NCBI GenBank assembly: GCA_945883495.1
Contig: CAMCXS010000009.1
Location: 1-64,000, forward strand
Source: Akkermansia muciniphila
GTDB taxonomy: Bacteria > Verrucomicrobiota > Verrucomicrobiia > Verrucomicrobiales > DEV007
Length of the DNA: 64,000 nucleotides
Reading direction: 5' to 3'
Part shown: piece by piece, positions 27,034 to 36,159 of the stretch
Layout: the number at the start of each line of letters is the position of its first letter
Numbering within the stretch: position 1 is the first letter of the stretch
Translations under genes and position numbers: made by a program
The notes under the pieces: generated by a model
Seen by the model: only the letters and a program-made list of their open reading frames with translations
Databases searched by the model: none
What the model was told of the DNA's origin: nothing

Positions 27034-28296
27034 ATGCCCAGAATTGAAGGTTTTCGCATTCGGAATTTCCGCGCGCTGCGGGACGTACAGCTCGGGAAGT
27101 TATGGAACGTTTCCTCGGACCCTCTTTCCCCGATGACGGTGGTGATCGGGATGAATGGGGTGGGGAAGAGCAGTCTCTTTGATGCCTTTGGTTTCCTGGC
27201 GGATTGCCTCAAGGGCGGGGTGGAAGAAGCCTGCGATGCCCGGGGACGTGGCGGCTTTGAGAAGATCCGGTCTCGCGGCACCACGGGCCCCCTCGCGTTC
27301 GAGATCTACTACCGGGAAGATGGGAGCGACCGCCCGTTCACTTATGAATTGGCGATCGATTTGGATCCACAGGATCGACCTGTGGTCACCCATGAACGGC
27401 TTCGGCAACGCCTTCAGGGGCAAGTTTATGGCCACCCTTATTCGTTTCTCTGGCTCTCTGGAGGCCGGGGGATTGCGTGGAAAGGAGAGTTTGCGGGTTC
27501 GCCGGAGGAAGAGTCTGATATCGACGAACTGATCAAGGCCGCCAAGAATGAGAGCCCGGAGCCCGAGGAGGTGCAGTTGGCGAGTCCTCGCGTGTTGGGC
27601 ATCGCTACCCTGGGCTCCCTGAAGCAGCATCCGCGGATTGCGGCGTTCCGGCGCTTTTTGGAAGGATGGTATTTGAGTTACTTCACGCCGGACGCGGCTC
27701 GTGGGCTTCCCCTAGCCGGGCCGCAAAAGCACCTGAACATGCACGGGGACAATTTGGGCAACGTGGTCCAATTCATGGAGCGCGAGCACAAGCTTCGGTT
27801 CCAACGGATCCTCGACCGCATCGCGAAGAAGATTCCCGGTGTGCAGAAGATCGATACGGTGAAGAGCGCGGATGGCCGGCTTTTGCTGCGCTTCAATGAC
27901 CGGGGCTTTGAAGATCCGTTTTACGCGCAACAGATGTCGGACGGGACACTCAAAGTGTTTGCCTATCTGTTGATGCTGGAGGATCCGGATCCTGCGCCGT
28001 TCATCTGCATTGAAGAACCGGAGAATGGTCTCTACCACAAGCTGTTGGCGCCGTTGGCCCGGGAGTTTCGCGAGCATGCGGTGCGGACCAAGGGCGGATC
28101 TCAGGTTTTCATCACGACCCATCAGCCCTATTTCGTCGATGCCTTGGCCCCCGACGAGGTCTGGATTTTGGAGAAGGGGACCGATGGATTCTCCACCATC
28201 CGCCGCGCCAGTGAGGATCCCGTGGTGGTGGCGATGGTGGACCAGGAGCTGCCGCTCGGCGGGCTGTGGTATAGCGATTACCTCGACCGGAACTAG
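27034..28296 (+). CDS. OLD-like AAA ATPase
   Basis: The 420-residue protein opens IEGFRIRNFRALRDVQLG, the typical SMC/OLD-type start. It has Walker A VIGMNGVGKSSLFDAF (about residue 40), an ABC-like signature QMSDGTLKVFAYLLML, Walker B FICIEEPENGL and the switch His in FITTHQPYFVDAL. There is no C-terminal TOPRIM domain; instead the next gene, three bases further, encodes a TOPRIM-like protein. The pair therefore looks like a split OLD or Gabija-type arrangement, but the family also pairs with DUF4276 outside defence. Upstream spacing to the KAP gene is only 18 bases. Confidence 0.88.
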   Translation: MPRIEGFRIRNFRALRDVQLGKLWNVSSDPLSPMTVVIGMNGVGKSSLFDAFGFLADCLKGGVEEACDARGRGGFEKIRSRGTTGPLAFEIYYREDGSDRPFTYELAIDLDPQDRPVVTHERLRQRLQGQVYGHPYSFLWLSGGRGIAWKGEFAGSPEEESDIDELIKAAKNESPEPEEVQLASPRVLGIATLGSLKQHPRIAAFRRFLEGWYLSYFTPDAARGLPLAGPQKHLNMHGDNLGNVVQFMEREHKLRFQRILDRIAKKIPGVQKIDTVKSADGRLLLRFNDRGFEDPFYAQQMSDGTLKVFAYLLMLEDPDPAPFICIEEPENGLYHKLLAPLAREFREHAVRTKGGSQVFITTHQPYFVDALAPDEVWILEKGTDGFSTIRRASEDPVVVAMVDQELPLGGLWYSDYLDRN

Positions 28297-28299
28297 AAC

Positions 28300-28956
28300 A
28301 TGCACTTCGAGTTTCTCGTCGAAGATCAGTCCGGCCAGGCGATGCTGGAACTGCTGATCCCCAAGCTTCTTGCGGATGCGGAACATACGGTGAACATCCA
28401 CAGCTACCGGGGCATCGGCCGCATCCCGAAAGGGCTCAAACCGGGGACCGAGGCGCGGAAGCGGATCTTGTTGGACCAGCTTCCGAAATTACTCGGCGGC
28501 TACGGCAAGGTCTTCCAGGGTTATGGAGACGACTACCCGGCGGCCGTCGTCGTGGTTTGTGACTTGGATGACCGTGACCGGGCCAAGTTCGAGGCGGAAC
28601 TCCGGGAGCTGGTGCAGAAGATCAACCCGTGTCCACGCCACGCGTTTTGTTTGGCGATCGAAGAAGGAGAAGCCTGGTATCTCGGAGACCTCACCGCGGT
28701 GACGACCGCCTATCCCAAAGCCAAGCAGCAGGTCCTCCGGTCCTATGTTCCGGATTCCATTTGTGGCACCTGGGAGGTGCTCGCCGAGGCGGTTTACCCT
28801 GGCGGGGCGGCGGCGTTGTCGTCCGAGGGCTGGCAACGAGTAGGGGAAGAAAAGAGCGTGTGGGCGCGGACCATTACCCCGCACATAGAACCCGGTCGCA
28901 ACCTGTCTCCGAGCTTTCGGGGGTTTGTGGCTACGGTCACCGGGATGGTCTCGTAG
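28300..28956 (+). CDS. DUF4276 family, TOPRIM-like partner of the AAA ATPase
   Basis: The 218-residue protein begins MHFEFLVEDQSGQAML, where the Glu takes the place of the first TOPRIM Glu, and has VVVVCDLDDRDRAKF (about residue 88) as the second acidic cluster. HAFCLAIEEGEAWYLGD is characteristic of DUF4276 (PF14103). TOPRIM-type domains cut or join nucleic acid with metal ions. Its start lies three bases after the ATPase stop, so the two are coupled and likely form one complex. Nuclease activity is inferred. Confidence 0.82.
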   Translation: MHFEFLVEDQSGQAMLELLIPKLLADAEHTVNIHSYRGIGRIPKGLKPGTEARKRILLDQLPKLLGGYGKVFQGYGDDYPAAVVVVCDLDDRDRAKFEAELRELVQKINPCPRHAFCLAIEEGEAWYLGDLTAVTTAYPKAKQQVLRSYVPDSICGTWEVLAEAVYPGGAAALSSEGWQRVGEEKSVWARTITPHIEPGRNLSPSFRGFVATVTGMVS

Positions 28957-29045
28957 GTGGAAGGAAATGCTCGTCCGTCATGCCGCAATGCTATCCCCAC
29001 TCATGAAATCCATCCAAGAACCACAGCGTGGTTTCCCCCGAATAG

Positions 29046-29104
29046 CCGGGGGTTGCCAAACCCCCGGAAACGTGAAGCCCCACGGCGTCAACCCCGACGG
29101 GGTT
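29046..29104. repeat. REP element upstream of the transposase
   Basis: Two hairpins: CCGGGGGTT-gcca-AACCCCCGG (29,046-29,067), perfect over nine bases, and AACCCC-gac-GGGGTT (29,090-29,104). They have the same stems as each unit of the array downstream of the transposase, so both sides of the gene carry the element. Confidence 0.8.
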
Positions 29105-29154
29105 GCCCAATGCGCGGGCACCGAATCGTTTCACCAATGATCGACCATTTTGGC

Positions 29155-29601
29155 ATGAGCACCTACACGGACATCAGCTGCCACCTGGTGTTTGCCACAA
29201 AGCACCGCGCTCGCGCGCTGGATAAGACACGGCGAGATGACCTCTACCGGTTCATCTGGGGCGTGCTCAAGGAACGCAAATGTCATCTCTATCGGATCGG
29301 CGGCATCGAAGATCACGTCCACATCCTGACATCGGTGCATCCCACCGTGGCATTGGCGTCGTTGGTAAAGGAAATCAAGACGGCGAGCTCGGCATGGATC
29401 AAAGGTCAGGCCGTATTTCCCAGCTTCGAGCATTGGCAGGAGGGGTACGGCGCGTTTAGCGTGGCCGCGAAGGATCGGCCCCGATTGATCGATTACATCA
29501 AGAACCAGGAACAACATCATCACGGGCAGGCCTTCGTGGAGGAGCTGCAACAGATGGTGGAGAACGCGCATCTGGAATGGAGGCCGGATTATTTGCCGTG
29601 A
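29155..29601 (+). mobile_element. REP-associated tyrosine transposase (RAYT, IS200-like Y1 family)
   Basis: The 148-residue protein, read from the ATG at 29,155, starts STYTDISCHLVFATKHR. It has the HUH metal motif GIEDHVHIL (His-x-His, about residue 54) and, near residue 112, LIDYIKNQEQHH with the catalytic Tyr. This is the single-domain HUH transposase of the IS200/RAYT group, which cleaves single-stranded DNA next to palindromes. No IS200 ends are evident, but REP hairpins stand on both sides, which is the mark of a domesticated RAYT. It sits between the DUF4276 gene and hsdR. An in-frame ATG at 29,137 would add six residues. Confidence 0.88.
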
Positions 29602-29624
29602 GGATGTGCACCGATCATGGGACA

Positions 29625-29880
29625 ACCCCCGGTTATTCATGGGGAACCCCTTCGGGGTTGGTCGTTCGGTTTGATCGCGGTCCCGGGGGTCGATTGACCC
29701 CCGGTTATTCATGGGGAACCCCTTCGGGGTTGGTCGATCGGTTTTATCGTGATTCCGGGGGTCGATTGACCCCCGGCTATTCATGGGCAACCCCTTCGGG
29801 GTTGGTCGTTCGGTTTGATCGCGTTCCCGGGGGTCGATTGACCCCCGGCTATGCATGGGAAACCCCTTCGGGGTTGTTGG
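29625..29880. repeat. REP array: 72-base tandem units, three full and one partial
   Basis: Units begin at 29,625, 29,697, 29,769 and 29,841, an exact 72-base period. Each holds hairpin AACCCC-ttc-GGGGTT, and across the unit joins the stem CCGGGGGTC-gatt-GACCCCCGG. The last unit stops 16 bases before the hsdR start. Since 72 is a multiple of three, frames stay open and create repeat proteins that should not be annotated. Confidence 0.92.
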
Positions 29881-29896
29881 GCGGTGCAATGTTGTG

Positions 29897-32800
29897 ATGA
29901 ATCCTTCCTTCCAAGAATCCCTCATCAGCCAAATCCCGGCGCTGCGGACGCTCCAGCAGCTCGGCTATGCCTACCTCACGCCGGAGGAATGCGCGGTGGA
30001 ACGGAAGGGACGGTTTGGCCGGGTGCTGCTCGAAAACGTCTTGGCATCGCAGCTGCGGCGGCTCAACCGGATCACGTTCAAAGGCCGGGAGGTGGCCTTT
30101 TCTGAGGAGAACATCGCCAAGGCGGTCGAGGCGTTGCGCGAGATCCCGTTTGAAGGGCTGGTGCGGAGCAGCGAGAAGGTCTACGACCTCTTGACCTTGG
30201 GCAAGAGTCTGGACCAAACCATCGATGGCGAGACCAAGGGATTCACCCTCCGTTTCATCGATTGGCACAATCCCCGGAACAACAGCTTCCACGTCACCGC
30301 CGAGTTTGAGGTGGAACGCACGGGGAGCCACGAGACGCGTCGCCCGGACATTGTCTGCTTCGTCAACGGCATCCCGTTTGTGGTCATCGAATGCAAACGG
30401 CCGGACGAGAAGGATTCCCTGGTCCAGGCGATGAATCAGAACATTCGGAACTGGCAGGAAGACGAGATCCCGCATCTCTTCGTCTTCAGCCAACTCGTTC
30501 TGGGCCTAAACAAGAACGATGGCAGCTATGCCACCACGGGGACGGCGCTGAAGTTTTGGGCGAAGTGGCGCGAGATGCAGGATGTGACCGCTCAGGTCCG
30601 CGCCCTGATCAACAGCCCGCTCCGGCCGGAGGAACATGCCAAGCTCTTCAAGGGGGCCTTTGCCTTTGCCCGGGAGACGTTCGAAGCCCAGATGCTCGAC
30701 CCGCGCGAGCCCTCGGCTCAGGATCGCTTGCTTTGGTCCTTGTGCCGGCCGGAACGGCTGATCGAGCTGGCCCGGCAGTTCATCCTCTACGATGAAGGCG
30801 GCGCCGTGAAGAAGGTGGCGAGGTATCAACAATATTTCGCCATCAAATCCACCCTGGACCGGGTCCGGCAACGCGATGTCCAGGGGCGTCGCAAAGGCGG
30901 CGTGATTTGGCATACGCAAGGCTCGGGCAAGTCCCTCACCATGGTGCTTCTGGGCAAAGCGCTGGCCATGGATCCGGAGATCCGCAACGCCCGGATCGTG
31001 ATCGTCACGGACCGGATCGATCTGGATGAACAGATCACCAAAACGTTCCGCCAATGCGGCAAGGAACCGCAACAGGCCAAGACGGGCACGGACCTCATCT
31101 CCCTGCTGCGTGATGAGCGCGTGGGCGTGATCACCACCGTCCTGTTCAAGTTCGAAACCGCGTCCAAAGCTGCCGCCGAGCTAAGGGAACTCCGGGATGA
31201 TCTCTTCGTGCTGGTCGACGAGAGCCATCGCAGCCAGTACGGCAGCGCGAACATCCGGATGCAGGAGGCGCTCCCGGGCGCCTGTTATATTGGATTCACC
31301 GGCACCCCGCTGATGAAGGCGGAGAAGAAGACGGCGGACCGGTTCGGCGGTTTTATCGAACCGGCTTACACGATCCGCGATGCGGTCGAGGACCAAGCGG
31401 TGGTGCCGCTCCTTTACGAAGGGCGGCACATCCTCCAGGACGTGAACGAAGGACCGGTGGACCGGATGTTTGAGGCGCTGTGCGAGGGATTGACCAAGGA
31501 ACAGCAAGGGGATCTGAAACGGAAGTTCGCGGCTCGGGATGAGCTGAACCGGCTCCACAGCCGCCTCTATCTCATCGCATGGGACGTCTCCCGGCACTTC
31601 GCCCAACAGTGGAAAGGGACCGGGTTCAAAGGCCAGCTCACGGCGCCCGGAAAGAAGGAAGCTTTGCTCCTCAAAGGATACTTCGACCAGTTCGGCAAAG
31701 TCAGCACCGAGGTGATCATTTCCGGACCTGGAGAGATCGAGAACCCGGAAGAACACGCCGTCGCGGAAGACGATGAAAGCGTGGAGCGCTTTTGGAAGGG
31801 GATGATGGCCAAGTATGGCACGGAAAAGGAATACAACCGCCGCCTCATCGATGCCTTCAAGAAAGGCGAGGATCCGGAGATCATCATCGTGGTGGACAAG
31901 CTCCTCACCGGGTTCGACGCCCCGCGCAACGTGGTCCTTTACCTAGCCCGCAATCTCAAGGGACATACGCTGCTCCAAGCAATCGCCCGGGTGAACCGGC
32001 TGCATCCCGGCAAAGACTTTGGATATATCATCGATTACTACGGCGTCGTCTCCGAGCTGCACGACGCCTTGGAGCTATACAGCAGCCTGGAAGGCAAGTT
32101 CGACGCCGAGGACCTGGAAGGCACCCTCACGAATGTGAGTGAGGAGATCAAGAAACTCCCCGGACTTCACGACGCGCTCTGGGATCTGTTCAAGGAGATC
32201 CCGAACAAGAAAGACGAAGAAGCCTTTGAGCTGGCCTTGGAGCCGAAGGAGGCGCGGGACGAGTTCTACACCCGTCTCTGGCGCTTCAGCCGCGTCCTCA
32301 AACTGGCGGCCTCCAACCTGCAATGGGTCATGGAAACCGCGCCCGCCCTGGCGAAGCGCTACAAAGACGACGCCGCCTTCTTCCAGAAGCTCCGTGCGAG
32401 CGTGAAGCTGCGTTACGCCGAGGAGATCGACTATCGGGACTACGAGAAGCAGATCCAAAAGCTGCTCAACACGTATGTCCAGGCCGGGGAAGTGATCCAG
32501 GTGGTGGAACCGGTAAACATCTTCGAGCGCGAAGCCTTCGAGCAAGAGGTCGAGAAAGCGAAATCTCCGCGAGCCAAGGCCGACACGATCGCGAACCGGA
32601 CCAAGAAGACGATCACCGAGAAGATGGAGGAAGATCCCTTCCTCTACCGCAAACTGGCGGCCTTGCTGCAACAGGTGATCGACGACTACAAAGCGGAGCG
32701 CCTCAACGAAGCCCAGTACCTCGCCAAAGTGACCGAGGTCATGGAACAGGTGCGCGGAGGAAAAACAGCTGATGGTCCGGCGTGCCTCAAGGATCGGGAT

Positions 32801-33178
32801 TTCTCCCGGGCCCTCTTCGGTGCGCTCAAGGAGCAGATCGAGGCGGGGGAGGCGCCGGAACCACAAAGGGAGGCAGATGATCCCTTTCGGGTCCAGTTGC
32901 CAGCGCCGGGATCATTTGGCGAACGCCGGACTGGCGCAACCCGGGCCGAGGACGATCTGCTCGCCGAGGCCGCCTGCACCATGGAGGAAATCATCCGCCG
33001 CCACGCCGTGGTCCGCTGGCGGGAAAACACGGACGCCCAGAACCGGATGCGGAATGATCTGGACGATTACCTCTTCGACCTGCAACAAACCCGGGGCATC
33101 ACTCTCACCTTGGCCCGAATGGACGAAATCATCGAAAGCGCCATCCGGATCGCGATGTTCCGGACGAACGATGTGTGA
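29897..33178 (+). CDS. hsdR: Type I restriction enzyme endonuclease/translocase subunit (HsdR)
   Basis: I chose the ATG at 29,897, because the upstream in-frame start at 29,855 lies in the REP array. The 1,093-residue protein has an N-terminal nuclease site of the PD-(D/E)xK kind, RRPDIVCFVNGIPFVVIECKRP being split as Asp at about residue 150 and Glu-x-Lys near 163. Then come helicase motifs: Walker A WHTQGSGKSLTM (about 340), VIVTDRIDLDEQI, the DEAD-type LVDESHRSQYG (about 440), YIGFTGTPLM, VDKLLTGFDAP and LLQAIARVNRLHPGK. The C-terminal part is helical, as in the HsdR family. It cuts foreign DNA after ATP-driven translocation. It is separated from hsdM by some 10 kb of cargo. Confidence 0.94.
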   Translation: MNPSFQESLISQIPALRTLQQLGYAYLTPEECAVERKGRFGRVLLENVLASQLRRLNRITFKGREVAFSEENIAKAVEALREIPFEGLVRSSEKVYDLLTLGKSLDQTIDGETKGFTLRFIDWHNPRNNSFHVTAEFEVERTGSHETRRPDIVCFVNGIPFVVIECKRPDEKDSLVQAMNQNIRNWQEDEIPHLFVFSQLVLGLNKNDGSYATTGTALKFWAKWREMQDVTAQVRALINSPLRPEEHAKLFKGAFAFARETFEAQMLDPREPSAQDRLLWSLCRPERLIELARQFILYDEGGAVKKVARYQQYFAIKSTLDRVRQRDVQGRRKGGVIWHTQGSGKSLTMVLLGKALAMDPEIRNARIVIVTDRIDLDEQITKTFRQCGKEPQQAKTGTDLISLLRDERVGVITTVLFKFETASKAAAELRELRDDLFVLVDESHRSQYGSANIRMQEALPGACYIGFTGTPLMKAEKKTADRFGGFIEPAYTIRDAVEDQAVVPLLYEGRHILQDVNEGPVDRMFEALCEGLTKEQQGDLKRKFAARDELNRLHSRLYLIAWDVSRHFAQQWKGTGFKGQLTAPGKKEALLLKGYFDQFGKVSTEVIISGPGEIENPEEHAVAEDDESVERFWKGMMAKYGTEKEYNRRLIDAFKKGEDPEIIIVVDKLLTGFDAPRNVVLYLARNLKGHTLLQAIARVNRLHPGKDFGYIIDYYGVVSELHDALELYSSLEGKFDAEDLEGTLTNVSEEIKKLPGLHDALWDLFKEIPNKKDEEAFELALEPKEARDEFYTRLWRFSRVLKLAASNLQWVMETAPALAKRYKDDAAFFQKLRASVKLRYAEEIDYRDYEKQIQKLLNTYVQAGEVIQVVEPVNIFEREAFEQEVEKAKSPRAKADTIANRTKKTITEKMEEDPFLYRKLAALLQQVIDDYKAERLNEAQYLAKVTEVMEQVRGGKTADGPACLKDRDFSRALFGALKEQIEAGEAPEPQREADDPFRVQLPAPGSFGERRTGATRAEDDLLAEAACTMEEIIRRHAVVRWRENTDAQNRMRNDLDDYLFDLQQTRGITLTLARMDEIIESAIRIAMFRTNDV

Positions 33179-33242
33179 GGAATTGCTCGTAGGATGGGCA
33201 TTCCTGCCCGTCCGAGTCACGTTCATGCGAAGGAAAATGGGA

Positions 33243-33314
33243 ACCACGGATGGCACGGATTTCACGGATAGTGGGGAGTTGATCGGATCCGTGCCCATCC
33301 GAGCGATCCGTGGT
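33243..33314. repeat. Imperfect palindrome ACCACGGAT ... ATCCGTGGT
   Basis: A 72-base segment whose ends are perfect inverted repeats of nine bases, with internal CACGGAT / ATCCGTG repeats. It lies between hsdR and the metallopeptidase gene, and contains a GTG that would be a false upstream start of that gene. Confidence 0.7.
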
Positions 33315-33336
33315 CTCCAACTCCACCTTTTGGCCC

Positions 33337-34041
33337 ATGGATGAATCCAACGTCACCATCGAAACTCCGTCCGGCCCGGCCACGCTGAAGCGGACGCGCC
33401 GCAAGACGCTGGCCATCAGCGTCCTCCCGGACGGCACGCTGGAGCTCATCGCGCCCGAAGCCGCTTCGCTCGATGCGATCCAAGCCAAGGTAGAAAAACG
33501 CCAGCGCTGGATCCGCGAACAACGTCGAGCGTTCGAAACGATGAACGCGGTCCGGCCGGCGCTGCGCTACGTCACCGGCGCCACCCACCGTTACCTCGGC
33601 CGCCAATACCGCCTGAAGATCACCTCCGGCCCCAAAACCCGAGTGGTCCTGAAAGGCGCCTATCTCCACATCGACCTGCCCGAGCCCACCGAGCCCAAAG
33701 TCGAAGCCGCGCTGGAAGCCTGGTATCGCGAGCGGGCCCAAGACCAATTCACCCGCCGCCTCCGGGCCTGGACCGAATGGTGCGAAATCCGGGGCCTGCC
33801 GCAACCCAAACTCTCGCTCCGCAACATGCCGAAACGCTGGGGCAGCGCCCACCTAGACGGCACCATCGCCCTAAATCCCCGCCTAGTTCGCGCGCCGTCG
33901 GCCTGCGTGGATTACGTGATCGCGCATGAGATCTGTCATTTGAAACATCCCGGGCATGGTCGGGAGTTTCAGGGGTTGCTGCGGATGATCATGCCGGATG
34001 CGGAGGAGCGGAAGCGGCGGTTGGAGGTTGGGGAGTGGTGA
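33337..34041 (+). CDS. YgjP/M48-type metallopeptidase downstream of hsdR
   Basis: The ATG at 33,337 is preferred over a GTG at 33,310 that sits in a palindromic repeat. The 234-residue protein matches the YgjP/DUF45 family (PF01863). It has RKTLAISVLPDGTLELIAPE (about residue 22), WGSAHLDGTIALNPRLVRAP and the zinc motif YVIAHEICHLKHPGHGREF (about residue 190), an HExxH site with a distal His. Genes of this family are commonly found beside hsdR in type I systems, where their role is unknown. Protein or peptide cleavage is inferred from the motif. Confidence 0.88.
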   Translation: MDESNVTIETPSGPATLKRTRRKTLAISVLPDGTLELIAPEAASLDAIQAKVEKRQRWIREQRRAFETMNAVRPALRYVTGATHRYLGRQYRLKITSGPKTRVVLKGAYLHIDLPEPTEPKVEAALEAWYRERAQDQFTRRLRAWTEWCEIRGLPQPKLSLRNMPKRWGSAHLDGTIALNPRLVRAPSACVDYVIAHEICHLKHPGHGREFQGLLRMIMPDAEERKRRLEVGEW

Positions 34042-34850
34042 AATCAACAAATCAACGGCGCCCTTCCAGGCCGTGGCACCCTAGGCCGACACGCCAACTT
34101 CCGCCTGCAACCGCCGAAACGCGTCAAGAGCTCCGGTCGCCGCAGATCGAGAAGGGTTTGCATCCAACATCCAACCACCAGTGAAGTTACAGTCACTTTG
34201 TCCACAGCAGCTGGGCGACCGCGGCTTCAATTACAGTTATCGTGCTCGCTAGGGTCGGCGTCGTCAGAAGGATCATCGTGAGTGCGAACTCAGAAGGAGG
34301 GGGCCGCGGCCGGACGCCCTTAGCAACTCCAACAGGCAACCTTTTAAAGCTATCACCACTCTATGTAGCGAATAAAGAGAATTGCCATCGTCCGTCAGCT
34401 CAACATTAAGCGAGCAAGAAAGAATCAACTGTTTTCGGACGAAGTTCATGCATGTGTCTGTGAGGGGGGCGGGTATGCCTGAATACCCTTGGACGCGTTC
34501 ACTGTCCCGATAATTCTGTACGGAGCGGGGATCGAGACCACTTCATCGAAACGTTGCTTCCTAGGCGATTACACGGTGTTGTCGTTAGTCGGGTGCGAAT
34601 GCCGAATGCCTTCGCGGTGGGTTCTTCGAAGTTATCCGCCCAGTAGCTCTCCAAATGTAGGCCATTCCCTGGACGTCGCTCTTGCTGTAGATCAAGGGAG
34701 GTGACTAAGGTAAACGAAATTGGGGAGGTCGTCGTAAAGGGGGTTGAGTTGGGCTGCATCGAGGCAGGGTTTGCCTAAACGAGCCGCCACCGAACCTAGT
34801 TCGCCCCGCTGTATTCTAGCGGGGCGAACCGACAAATCGCGATGTGCTTC
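34042..34850. other. Gene-free stretch of about 800 bases
   Basis: No reading frame here looks like a gene. A minus-strand frame before 34,700 ends LGKPCLDAAQLNPLYDDL and may be a fragment, but it has no start and no match I know. A strong hairpin lies at the right end (34,799-34,829). The composition is less GC-rich than the restriction island. It marks the border between the two accessory regions. Confidence 0.55.
34799..34829. terminator. Perfect 12-base hairpin after the 34,851 gene
   Basis: GTTCGCCCCGCT and AGCGGGGCGAAC pair perfectly around a seven-base loop (GTATTCT). It lies 21 bases past the stop of the minus-strand gene that ends at 34,851, where a terminator is expected, but no T run follows, so it could instead be a palindromic repeat or an mRNA-stabilising stem. 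Confidence 0.5.
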
Positions 34851-35537
34851 CTACTTACAAGAACACTCTCTCTGAGCATTCGCTACAGAGATCGGTAGAT
34901 CAACGCAGTAGTCCCACGACTTCTCGATGCCCCACTTTCCCACCGTGACCTTGCCGCAAATCTGCCGCGGGGCGCGGAAACATACTTCGAGTCGCGCCCA
35001 ACCGATCTCCCAGACTGTGTGACAATCTTGCAATGGCACGCAAATGGGGAATCTCTCGTTGAACGACGCCGATGCTCCGAAGATCTCGATCCGTGCCCAA
35101 ATGTGCGCATCAACGCAAGCCTTGCCGTCGCTGATGCGGGGGTTCTCCAGGGTAATGCCCCCATCGACACCCCGCAGTTCGGCCTGCCGAAGAATGTCCT
35201 CGATAGTACCGGAACTTGGCGTGAGCGCAGTGGAAGTCGCCGAGTATGGAACTTTCCAAACCAGATCGGTTGCCTCTGCACAAGTGTCCTCTGCTTGAGG
35301 AGGAGTTCCCTCTCCGGGAAGTGCGATTAGTATCGGCTGCGGTAGACGCCGACAGTAGGAATTAACGGCGAAGGCGCGAACCGCAACGAAAGCTAGCGAT
35401 TGCCCCTCGAGACCGATTGATCGTCCGTGGGAGCTTACGCTTAAATTGGGCACAAATTGCCGTCCGTAGACTCGGATCGACAGACCTTCATTCAGGAAAG
35501 CTTCCAAGCTATATGTGTTTTCATTTTGTCCAATCAT
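34851..35537 (-). CDS. Hypothetical cysteine-rich protein
   Basis: I do not recognise this 228-residue protein. It has many Cys residues, several in pairs near the end (CFRAPRQICGK, then ECSCK). It has no signal peptide, no long membrane helix and mixed strand-like composition (VDGGITLENPRISDGKACVDAHIWARIEIFG). It begins 30 bases after the cut-off CYTH gene on the same strand, so the two could have been one operon. Base composition is lower in GC than the flanking region 5. It may be a cargo gene or the remains of one. Confidence 0.45.
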   Translation of the reverse strand: MIGQNENTYSLEAFLNEGLSIRVYGRQFVPNLSVSSHGRSIGLEGQSLAFVAVRAFAVNSYCRRLPQPILIALPGEGTPPQAEDTCAEATDLVWKVPYSATSTALTPSSGTIEDILRQAELRGVDGGITLENPRISDGKACVDAHIWARIEIFGASASFNERFPICVPLQDCHTVWEIGWARLEVCFRAPRQICGKVTVGKWGIEKSWDYCVDLPISVANAQRECSCK

Positions 35538-35567
35538 ATGAGTTATGCTGTTATGGTTGTTCTGTAT

Positions 35568-36056
35568 TCAACGAAACACTCCGTTTCGGTGAAATTGGGC
35601 TAGTCTACGGTTGCGAGTTCTTCCACCAGAGGGGCTTTGGCGACTGAGACTTGGGTGCGTGCGGCATGTTGTGTCCTTCTTGTGGATTGGGCGGTTCTTA
35701 TTAGTTTTGACCACGCCGCTGGGGAGCGTTTCCAGGACTTCATTCGCCGCGGAGAGGTATCGGTCGGGAGAGCGGAATTTGAGGTTCAGCTGCGTCTTGC
35801 CGTCGTTTTCCCGGCGCACCCGCAGAGCGAGGCTTCGCTGGGAAAGTGCCATGTCCTTGGTATCAAGGTACGAGGTCTTGCGGACTTTCTCTGCATCGTT
35901 TTGAGGCTCCACGGCGTCCTTGCCCTCACCGCCAATGACACGCAAGAGATGCTCCGTAAGAGCCAACACGGCGTTGTAGCCTGCCACGCGGTCGACGAAC
36001 CGATCGACATTCAACAGGAGCTTGTATTCGCGCGATTTAATGGGGCGATTGGACAT
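35568..36056 (-). CDS. CYTH-like domain protein, apparently cut off
   Basis: Residues 1-105 look like the N-terminal half of a CYTH (triphosphate tunnel) domain: REYKLLLNVDRFVDR, then TSYLDTKDMALSQRSLALRVRRENDG and TQLNLKFRSPDRYL. The family reads phosphates with alternating Glu/Lys/Arg on strands, and the YLDT...LALRVRR block is a usual feature. After about residue 110 the sequence turns into a basic, low-quality tail (PIHKKDTTCRTHPSLS), with no further CYTH strands. The most likely reading is a frameshift or replacement of the second half, so an active tunnel enzyme is unlikely. Confidence 0.5.
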   Translation of the reverse strand: MSNRPIKSREYKLLLNVDRFVDRVAGYNAVLALTEHLLRVIGGEGKDAVEPQNDAEKVRKTSYLDTKDMALSQRSLALRVRRENDGKTQLNLKFRSPDRYLSAANEVLETLPSGVVKTNKNRPIHKKDTTCRTHPSLSRQSPSGGRTRNRRLAQFHRNGVFR

Positions 36057-36159
36057 GGAGGAAATCGTGCGGGGCTGCCGGAGGTCCGTAGACCTGCACG
36101 CGGAGTTTTGATAACCGCTGGCTAGGTGGTCTGTCTATCGTCCGTTACGACGAATTTGC

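Noticed and set aside
29625-29880. CRISPR-like array
   Set aside because: The units are continuous 72-base tandem repeats without unique spacers, and no cas gene is near; REP array fits better.
29131-29925. 264-residue minus-strand protein rich in TPKGFPM repeats
   Set aside because: It is made by the 72-base REP array (a multiple of three) and antisense of the transposase.
34499-34759. 86-residue minus-strand frame
   Set aside because: No domain, low-quality composition and no ribosome site; treated as non-coding.
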